NCBI RefSeq assembly: GCF_004361835.1
Contig: NZ_SNWD01000004.1
Span: forward strand, 62,001 to 126,000
Length of the DNA stretch: 64,000 nt
Source: Stakelama pacifica
GTDB lineage: Bacteria > Pseudomonadota > Alphaproteobacteria > Sphingomonadales > Sphingomonadaceae
Direction of reading: 5' to 3'
The position numbers and the translations under genes are program-made. Under the pieces are notes generated by a model that had not been told where the DNA came from, searched no databases, and saw nothing but the letters and a program-made list of their open reading frames with translations. The first letter of the stretch is position 1; each line of letters opens with the position of its first letter. Shown here one piece after another: positions 58,103-64,000 of the stretch.

Positions 58103-59036
58103 CCTGGGTGCAACCGATCTTAAGACCCCGCCGATGATCCTGGGCGGCAATGTATTCGGATGGACCGCCGACCGGGAAACAAGCTTCGCCATTCTCGACC
58201 GCTGGGTGGATGCTGGCGGCACGATGATCGACACCGCCGATGTCTATTCGGCATGGGTCGACGGCCATTCAGGCGGCGAATCCGAAAGCATGATCGGCGA
58301 ATGGCTCGAACGATCGGGCAAGCGCGACAAGGTGCTGATCGCCACCAAAGTCGGCATGCTCCCCGGCGAGGGCGGCGAAGGGCTGGCGCCCGCGCGAATC
58401 GCGGCGGCATGCGATGCCTCGCTCAAGCGGCTGAAGACCGACCGGATCGATTTATATTACGCGCATCAGGACGATGATTCGCAGGAAATGGCCGATGTGC
58501 TGGGCGCGTTTTCGCGGCTGATCGAGGCGGGCAAGGTCCGCGTGCTCGGTGCCTCCAACTTCCATGCGATTCGCCTGAAACAGGCAATCGACCTCGCCAC
58601 GCAGCAGGACCTGCCGCATTATCATGTCCTGCAACCCGAATATAATCTGCTCAGCCGCACGTCGTTCGAGGGTGAGCTTCAGGATCTGTGCATCACGCAC
58701 AATATCGGTGTTGCGCCCTATTTCGGACTCGCTTCGGGTTTCCTGACCGGCAAATATCGCAGCAGGGACGATCTTTCGAAAAGCGCGCGGGGAAGCCGCG
58801 TCGAAGGCTTTCTGGATGGCAATGGGCCTGCGATGCTGGCCGCGATGGATCAGGTGGCAGAGGAAACCGGTGCCTCGCTTTCCCAGATCGCACTTGCCTG
58901 GCTCGCGGCGCAGGAGGGCGTCACCGCGCCGATCGCCAGCGCAACCAGCGTAGAGCAGCTCGATGAGCTGATCGGCAGCTGGGAGGTGGCGCTTAGCAAG
59001 GATCAGCTGGCACGATTGACCAACGCGGGCGGGTAA
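58086..59036 (+). CDS. aldo/keto reductase
   Basis: 316 residues from ATG 58086. NADPH-dependent oxidoreductase fold. The catalytic tetrad is visible: Asp and Tyr in GGTMIDTADVYSAW, Lys in KVLIATKVG and His in LYYAHQDD. GASNFHAIRLKQAI and the end IASATSVEQLDELIGSWEV match the cofactor region. The substrate is unknown. A longer frame begins at 58032 but is likely spurious. It overlaps the upstream lipoprotein gene by 17 bases. Confidence 0.9.
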   Translation: MTKMRSLGATDLKTPPMILGGNVFGWTADRETSFAILDRWVDAGGTMIDTADVYSAWVDGHSGGESESMIGEWLERSGKRDKVLIATKVGMLPGEGGEGLAPARIAAACDASLKRLKTDRIDLYYAHQDDDSQEMADVLGAFSRLIEAGKVRVLGASNFHAIRLKQAIDLATQQDLPHYHVLQPEYNLLSRTSFEGELQDLCITHNIGVAPYFGLASGFLTGKYRSRDDLSKSARGSRVEGFLDGNGPAMLAAMDQVAEETGASLSQIALAWLAAQEGVTAPIASATSVEQLDELIGSWEVALSKDQLARLTNAGG

Positions 59037-59042
59037 GCGCGC

Positions 59043-59270
59043 TTACCCATTCCCGCGCCTGCGTTCGTGCGCGTCGATGATGTCGGTCGCCGCCTTGCCC
59101 AGTGCGCCGATCAGCATGCCCGCCGAGCCGAGCACGAAGAGCCAGACGGCGACATGATACCAGGCGTCGAATTCCCTGAAGAACAGGATCGATCCGATCA
59201 GGAACATGGCGTTGCCGATCAGGCCGAGGCCGAGATGGATATAGGGATAGTCGCGGATCAGGGTTTTCAT
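59043..59270 (-). CDS. YrhK-like small membrane protein
   Basis: 75 residues with two hydrophobic stretches: YIHLGLGLIGNAMFLIGSILFF and YHVAVWLFVLGSAGMLIGAL. The IGN..FliGSilF...W and FvlGS sequence resembles the YrhK domain. AAGGAG is 6 bases before ATG 59270. Function unknown. It is 6 bases from the convergent aldo/keto reductase end. Confidence 0.8.
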   Translation of the reverse strand: MKTLIRDYPYIHLGLGLIGNAMFLIGSILFFREFDAWYHVAVWLFVLGSAGMLIGALGKAATDIIDAHERRRGNG

Positions 59271-59334
59271 GCGGGCTCCTTGTGCCGGTTGTGCCGATTG
59301 TCGGGCGGCGGCTAACAGCCCTCCCCCGACCGGC

Positions 59335-60720
59335 TCAATCCCCGGCGAAGGAAAAGGGCGATACGCCGCGTTCGCGTTCGTTGACGGTGAGCACCCGGCC
59401 CAGTGGCGGGGCGGAACGCTGTGGGCATTCGGGCCGGAAACAGGCGCGGCAGCCAAGCCCGATCGGCGTCGCGCCACCCGCCAGATCGATCCCCTGCGCC
59501 GCAGCGAGCGGAGAGGCCATTCCCGCTTCGACGCCCAGCCCGACCGCGAACTCAGCACCGACACCGCCATAACGCTGCCCCTGCGGTGCGACGGTGCGCG
59601 ACAAAGTAAGCCAGCGACTGTCATCTTCCAGCACGACAAGCTGCACCATCAGCTTGCCCGGCCGGTCGAATACATGGTGCAGGCGCCATAAGGGGCAGCG
59701 ACCATTGGCTTCGACCAGCGGCGCATTGCTCGCCCCCGAATAGCGTTTCGAGACCTGCCCCGCCCGGTCGAGGCGAATCATGAAAAAGGGCAGCCCCCGC
59801 GCGCCCACCCGACTGAGTGTCGTCAGCCGATGCGCGACCTGCTCGAACCCCGCCCCGAAGCGGCGTTGCAGCAATTCGATGTCATAGCCGGTCGTTTCAC
59901 ACGCACGCAGAAACCGGCCATAGGGCATCATCAGCGCCGCAGCCCAATATCCGGCAAGATGGCGGCGATACATGCGTTCGCCCGCGCGCGAGGACAGGTC
60001 AGCGGCGCGGGCAAGCGCATCGATCTGTTCGCGCGCTTCGTTCTGGGCAAGCTGATAGGCGGCGGCAAAGGTGCGCGACGCCGGGTCGAGCAGCTCCGAC
60101 ATCTGAAGCTGGCGCGCATGCAGGTCGAGCCGACGCAGCGTTCCGGGCATGACATCGGCGGGCAGGATGCGGATTGCGATCGAGTGGCGCACGCGCAGCC
60201 GCTCGGAAATCGCGCCGTACAGATCGCCCGCCCCCAGCCGCAATTCGTCGGCGACCTCCTCCGCCGCCGCGTCGAGATCGGCAAAGTGATTGCGCCAGCG
60301 CTCAATCTCCCGCCGGACCGGCAGGATCGGATCATCCTCGGCCGCCGCACCGCCGACGCCCTGCCCCATCCGGTCATACGCTCGGGCGAAGGCTTCCGCC
60401 CCGCCCGGCGCGGCAGCGAGCCATTCGGCAAGCTCGTCGCGATCAATCTCCAGATCGGCGAACATCGGATCGGCAAGACGCTTGCGCAGCGCGCCTTCGC
60501 CGCCGCCCGGTTCCTCTGCCGCAAAACGCCGGGGATCGAAATCGAAGCTTTCTGCAAGACCGAGCAACAGGGTTGCTGATAGCGGGCGCTGATTTCGCTC
60601 GATCAGGTTGAGATAGCTTGCCGAGATACCCAGCATTTCGGCCATGGCCGCCTGTGTAAGGCCGCTACCTCGCCGCAGTCGCCGGATCGCGTGGCCCGCA
60701 TATAATTTCCGGTCTGCCAT
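59335..60720 (-). CDS. ScfR family XRE-type regulator (short-chain fatty acid/glyoxylate control)
   Basis: 461 residues. N-terminal helix-turn-helix of the XRE type: RRLRRGSGLTQAAMAEMLGISASYLNLIERNQRPLS. The middle is a long regulatory domain, and the end has a Cys-rich block (GLGCRACFRPECPQRSAPPLGR) typical of the ScfR/RamB family. These bind acyl-CoA or related signals and control acetate, glyoxylate or propionate genes. It is divergent from aceA with a dyad in the 185-base gap. Confidence 0.9.
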   Translation of the reverse strand: MADRKLYAGHAIRRLRRGSGLTQAAMAEMLGISASYLNLIERNQRPLSATLLLGLAESFDFDPRRFAAEEPGGGEGALRKRLADPMFADLEIDRDELAEWLAAAPGGAEAFARAYDRMGQGVGGAAAEDDPILPVRREIERWRNHFADLDAAAEEVADELRLGAGDLYGAISERLRVRHSIAIRILPADVMPGTLRRLDLHARQLQMSELLDPASRTFAAAYQLAQNEAREQIDALARAADLSSRAGERMYRRHLAGYWAAALMMPYGRFLRACETTGYDIELLQRRFGAGFEQVAHRLTTLSRVGARGLPFFMIRLDRAGQVSKRYSGASNAPLVEANGRCPLWRLHHVFDRPGKLMVQLVVLEDDSRWLTLSRTVAPQGQRYGGVGAEFAVGLGVEAGMASPLAAAQGIDLAGGATPIGLGCRACFRPECPQRSAPPLGRVLTVNERERGVSPFSFAGD

Positions 60721-60743
60721 TCCGGCTCGCCCTTTCGCGTCGT

Positions 60744-60758
60744 TGTAAATACTTTACA
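60744..60758. promoter_or_regulatory. candidate ScfR operator (TGTAAA/TTTACA dyad)
   Basis: TGTAAA, 3 bases, TTTACA. A second half-site TTTGTAAACA is at about 60805-60814. Both lie in the gap between scfR and aceA. Confidence 0.55.
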
Positions 60759-60905
60759 GTTATACACGGTTAATCGTCGTTTTGGCCACAGCGCCACGCG
60801 ATTCTTTGTAAACATTACTCGTATTGTCCGTCCGAAGGCAGCTATTCAATTCCTGTCACCCCGGAACGGCGGGGACCGACCGAACCGAAATGTGAAGGAC
60901 AGGAC

Positions 60906-62186
60906 ATGACGACTTTCGCCGAACTCGTCCCCGCGCCGGAAGGGCGCTTCGACGGCATCACGCGCCCTTATACGGCAGACGATGTCGCAAAGCTGCGCGG
61001 TTCGGTGGCGGTCGAGCACACGCTGGCGCGCAAGGGCGCGAACAAGCTGTGGGAATTGCTCCGGTCCGAAGACTATATCAACGCGCTGGGCGCCATGTCG
61101 GGCAATCAGGCAATGCAGATGGTGCGCGCCGGGCTGAAGGCAATCTACCTGTCCGGGTGGCAGGTTGCAGCCGACGCCAATACCGCTGGCGCGATGTATC
61201 CCGATCAGTCGCTCTACCCCGCCAATGCCGGGCCTGAACTGGCGCGCAGGATCAACAATGCGCTACAACGCGCCGATCAGATCGAACATTCCGAAGGCGG
61301 CGCGAGCCGCGACTGGTTCGCCCCGATCGTCGCCGATGCAGAAGCAGGCTTTGGCGGCCCGCTCAACTGTTTCGAGATCATGAAGGCCTATATCGCGGCG
61401 GGCGCTGCGGGCGTGCATTATGAAGATCAGCTGGCGGCGGAAAAGAAGTGCGGCCATCTGGGCGGCAAGGTGCTGATCCCCACCCAGGCGCATATCCGCA
61501 ATCTCGACAGCGCACGGCTTGCCGCCGATGTGTCGGGCGTGCCGACGATCATCTGCGCACGCACCGATGCCGAAAGCGCGAAGCTGATCACGTCGGACAT
61601 TGACGAGCGCGACCATGAATTTCTGACCGGCGAACGCACCGCAGAGGGCTTTTATCGCCTGAAGGAAGGCACCGGCGTCGATCATTGCATCAAGCGCGGG
61701 CTGGCCTTTGCCGAACATGCCGACCTGTTGTGGTGGGAAACGTCGAAGCCGAACCTCGACGATGCGCGCCGCTTTGCCGAGGCGATCAGGAAGGAATATC
61801 CCGACAAGATGCTGGCGTATAATTGTTCACCCAGCTTCAACTGGGAGGCCAATCTGGACAAGGACGACATTGCCCGCTTCCAGCGCGAAATCGGCGCGAT
61901 GGGGTACAAGTTCCAGTTCGTGACTCTGGCCGGGTTCCACCAGCTCAATTACGGCATGTTCGAGCTGGCGCGCGGATATAAGGATCGGGGCATGGCAGCC
62001 TATTCGGAGCTGCAACAGGCCGAATTCGCCGCCGAAGCCAATGGGTACACCGCGACCCGGCATCAGCGCGAAGTCGGGACCGGATATTTCGATATGGTGG
62101 CGCAGGCGGTGTCCGGCGGCTCCAGTTCGACAACGGCGCTCGCCGAAAGCACCGAGGCGGATCAGTTCAAAAAAGAAGCCGCCTGA
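60906..62186 (+). CDS. aceA: isocitrate lyase
   Basis: 426 residues. Cleaves isocitrate to glyoxylate and succinate in the glyoxylate shunt. The active-site block is [19 protein letters not shown] with the catalytic Cys. [24 protein letters not shown] and SPSFNW are conserved. Divergent from an ScfR regulator. AAGGACAGGAC precedes ATG 60906. Confidence 0.97.
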   Translation: MTTFAELVPAPEGRFDGITRPYTADDVAKLRGSVAVEHTLARKGANKLWELLRSEDYINALGAMSGNQAMQMVRAGLKAIYLSGWQVAADANTAGAMYPDQSLYPANAGPELARRINNALQRADQIEHSEGGASRDWFAPIVADAEAGFGGPLNCFEIMKAYIAAGAAGVHYEDQLAAEKKCGHLGGKVLIPTQAHIRNLDSARLAADVSGVPTIICARTDAESAKLITSDIDERDHEFLTGERTAEGFYRLKEGTGVDHCIKRGLAFAEHADLLWWETSKPNLDDARRFAEAIRKEYPDKMLAYNCSPSFNWEANLDKDDIARFQREIGAMGYKFQFVTLAGFHQLNYGMFELARGYKDRGMAAYSELQQAEFAAEANGYTATRHQREVGTGYFDMVAQAVSGGSSSTTALAESTEADQFKKEAA

Positions 62187-62220
62187 ATTTCTGCCCTGAA
62201 TTTCTGCCCTGAATTTCTGC
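62182..62220 (+). repeat. three tandem 13-base repeats at the aceA stop
   Basis: CCTGAATTTCTGC three times in exact tandem; the first copy contains the aceA stop codon TGA. No gene lies inside. Confidence 0.9.
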
Positions 62221-62253
62221 AACGCACAGGGGTTATTGGAAAGGATACGCATC

Positions 62254-62430
62254 ATGGAGATGACCGACACCATCCCGCCGCGCGAACCCGCCCGGGCGCG
62301 CGCATTATTCTCGACCGACGATTTCCGCCTGCTGCGCGCGGCGCTGGCCGATTATGCGCAGAAAGTGGCCGACAGCCCGGAATCGCTTCGCGTCGCAGCG
62401 CTCTACCACCGGCTCGGCAACTATAGCTGA
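62254..62430 (+). CDS. small hypothetical protein downstream of aceA
   Basis: 58 residues from ATG 62254, with AAAGG at 62240-62244. The sequence SAxxxFxTDDFRLLRAALADYAQKV-like helix (here LFSTDDFRLLRAALADYAQKV) and SLRVAALYHRLGN suggest a soluble helical protein. It is not recognised as a family with known role. It follows aceA by 67 bases and may share its transcript. Confidence 0.65.
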   Translation: MEMTDTIPPREPARARALFSTDDFRLLRAALADYAQKVADSPESLRVAALYHRLGNYS

Positions 62431-62466
62431 TACCAATCCGCGGCAGGCGCGAGTCATTGATGTCGT

Positions 62467-62553
62467 CGTCGCGAGAAGCGCAGCGACGAAGCAATCCAGA
62501 GCAACACGCACGACGCTCTGGATTGCCGTACCCCTTCGGGGCTCGCAATGACG
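62467..62553. repeat. family B repeat
   Basis: CGTCGTCGCGAGAAGCGC, GCAATCCAGAG, GCTCTGGATTGCCGTACC and GCTCGCAATGACG end. It fills most of the 62431-62796 gap. Confidence 0.75.
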
Positions 62554-62645
62554 ATCGTGCGGCGGGCCCGGGCGGATACAGCCTAGTATGAGCCGGGCAT
62601 GACCGGCGCGTAAACCGCGCCGACCAGTTTCCTGGGGAGGAAAGG

Positions 62646-62674
62646 TGCCCGTCGGGATTTGATCCCGGCGGGCA
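62646..62674 (+). terminator. terminator-like hairpin
   Basis: TGCCCGTCGGGAT pairs with ATCCCGGCGGGCA around TTG, flanked by AAAGG and TTTCC. It could end the aceA-62254 transcript or a small RNA. Confidence 0.6.
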
Positions 62675-62796
62675 TTTCCGTTTCACGCCTCACCTTCGCC
62701 ACCATTCTCCCCTTTTCAAATATCGGGTATGGCGATAGCCTGTCTTAAAGATATGCGGACTTCCAACCGCTAATGGCTTTAGGACAGGAGTTTTCC

Positions 62797-63942
62797 ATGG
62801 CGCTCGATGCCGAAACCTTTGATGCGCTGATCGATACGGTACGCCGATTCGTTACGGAACGGCTTCGCCCGATGGAGGCACGGGTCGAAGCGGAGGATTC
62901 GATTCCGTCTGAGCTGATCGAGGAGATGCGGCAACTCGGCCTGTTCGGCCTGTCGATCGGCGAAGACTATGGCGGGCTTGGTCTGGCCATGGGAGAGGAG
63001 GTGCGCGTGGCGATGGAGCTTGGCCGCACCACGCCCGCTTTTCGCTCCGCCTTCGGGACCAATGTCGGCATCGGCAGTCAGGGTCTGGTGATCGCCGGGA
63101 GTGACGAGCAGAAGCGCGAATGGCTCCCCAAAATCGCCACCGGGGAGATCATCACCAGCTTCGCGCTCACCGAACCCGATGTCGGTTCGGACAGCGGCAA
63201 CGTGAAGACGCGCGCGGTGCGCGACGGCGACACGTATAAATTGTCGGGCACCAAGCGGTACATCACCAATGCCGATAAGGCCGACCTGTTCACCGTGATG
63301 GCGCGCACCGGCGATGAACCTGGCGGGCGCGGTGTCTCCGCCTTTCTGGTCCCGCGCGACCTGCCGGGCGTCAGCATCGGCGAACCCGAAAAAAAGATGG
63401 GGCAAAAGGGTGCGAAGGTCGCCGACCTCAATCTCGACGAGGTTCCCGTCCCCGTCGCCAACCGGCTGGGTGAAGAAGGACAGGGCTTCAAGATCGCGAT
63501 GCAGGTGCTCGATCGCGGTCGCCTGCACATCGCGGCCGTGTGTGTCGGGCTTGCCGAGCGGCTGATTGCCGACAGCGTCGCCTATGCGCAGGAGCGACAG
63601 CAATTCGGCAAGCCGATCGCCGAGCATCAGCTGATTCAGGCGATGATCGCCGATTCGAAGACCGAGGCGCTTGCTGCCCGCGCGCTGGTGCTGGAGACGG
63701 CAGCGAAAAAGGATGCGGGCGAGAATGTCGTCCTCGAAAGCGCAGCGGCCAAATATTATGCGAGCGAGATGGTCGGGCGCGTCGCCGACCGCGCGGTGCA
63801 GATTTACGGCGGTGCCGGCTATATCGCCGATTACGGGATCGAACGGCTGTATCGCGACGTTCGCCTGTTCCGCATCTATGAAGGCACCAGCCAGATCCAG
63901 CAGCTGATCATCGCGCGCGAAACGCTGAAACGCGGCGAATAA
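62797..63942 (+). CDS. acyl-CoA dehydrogenase
   Basis: 381 residues from ATG 62797, with AGGAG 6 bases upstream. FAD-dependent beta-oxidation enzyme. Visible are ITSFALTEPDVGSDSGNVKT (FAD/substrate block), RYITNADKADLFTVMART, GRGVSAFLVPRD and the end QIYGGAGYIADYGIERLYRDVRLFRIYEGTSQIQ with the catalytic Glu in YEGTSQIQ. Chain-length range not determinable. It is followed 17 bases on by a probable SDR. Confidence 0.94.
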   Translation: MALDAETFDALIDTVRRFVTERLRPMEARVEAEDSIPSELIEEMRQLGLFGLSIGEDYGGLGLAMGEEVRVAMELGRTTPAFRSAFGTNVGIGSQGLVIAGSDEQKREWLPKIATGEIITSFALTEPDVGSDSGNVKTRAVRDGDTYKLSGTKRYITNADKADLFTVMARTGDEPGGRGVSAFLVPRDLPGVSIGEPEKKMGQKGAKVADLNLDEVPVPVANRLGEEGQGFKIAMQVLDRGRLHIAAVCVGLAERLIADSVAYAQERQQFGKPIAEHQLIQAMIADSKTEALAARALVLETAAKKDAGENVVLESAAAKYYASEMVGRVADRAVQIYGGAGYIADYGIERLYRDVRLFRIYEGTSQIQQLIIARETLKRGE

Positions 63943-63959
63943 GGGAACAGGAGAAGATG

Positions 63960-64000
63960 ATGGACACGGCAAGGCTGTTTCGCCTCGATGGGCGCGTCGC
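63960..64000 (+). CDS. start of a probable SDR family protein (cut by window end)
   Basis: Only MDTARLFRLDGRVA is visible. This resembles the lead-in to an SDR (LxGRVALVTG). AGGAG at 63949-63953 is 6 bases before the ATG at 63960 (an ATG at 63957 is in frame). Confidence 0.5.
   Translation, partial: MDTARLFRLDGRV

Overview
The window is about 64% G+C chromosomal DNA from an alphaproteobacterium, most likely a sphingomonad (order Sphingomonadales). That placement is inferred from the G+C-rich codon use, a two-gene MetH with an ArsR-methyltransferase (SahR-type) regulator, ScfR beside isocitrate lyase, a five-gene atpHAGDC operon, and the abundance of short intergenic inverted repeats. The species cannot be named. 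The content is mainly core housekeeping. I see no rRNA, tRNA, CRISPR array, prophage, insertion sequence or obvious defence or conjugation system.

Layout. 0-3.4 kb: a Mur ligase cut by the window edge, an LD-carboxypeptidase and two membrane proteins. 3.6-7.5 kb: a Na/Ca-type antiporter, thrS and infC, the last apparently starting at AUA. 7.5-8.5 kb: a small low-G+C secreted gene between two near-copies of one terminator. 8.5-15 kb: SDR/AraC, a large K/H antiporter, TetR/RidA with two operators, and a SMI1/KNR4 plus Asp/Glu racemase pair. 15-21.5 kb: glnD, hrcA-grpE, a DUF6438-like lipoprotein and rph-rdgB. 21.9-30.4 kb: esterase, membrane serine protease, priA, ohr/ohrR, fsa and a Xer recombinase. 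30.5-38 kb: dedA, gshB, yraN-rsmI, an LpoA-like lipoprotein, hemW, a CAP-domain lipoprotein and ada. 38.1-43.4 kb: the F1 ATP synthase operon. 43.5-49.8 kb: an orphan CpaF ATPase, a twin-DTG aspartic protease with PDZ, phaR, a PhaC-like hydrolase and phaA. 50-51.5 kb: alr and a GNAT protein. 51.7-57.5 kb: the methionine-cycle operon sahR-metF-metH(N)-metH(C). 57.6-59.3 kb: two small lipoproteins, an aldo/keto reductase and a YrhK-like protein. 59.3-62.4 kb: scfR/aceA. 62.8-64 kb: an acyl-CoA dehydrogenase and the start of a probable SDR.

Several local circuits can be read directly from palindromes next to regulators: TetR/RidA, OhrR/Ohr, SahR/metF-metH and ScfR/aceA. Carbon metabolism is a theme of the right half: thiolase, PHA regulator, glyoxylate shunt and beta-oxidation.

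The most unusual structure is a set of dispersed inverted repeats, grouped here by eye into families A-D. They fill many intergenic gaps, and three different families occupy the three internal junctions atpA-atpG, atpG-atpD and atpD-atpC of the ATP synthase operon. No single undescribed multi-gene system was found. The strongest leads are these atp repeats, the infC AUA start, the twin-DTG/PDZ protease and an apparent rearrangement separating rdgB from hemW.
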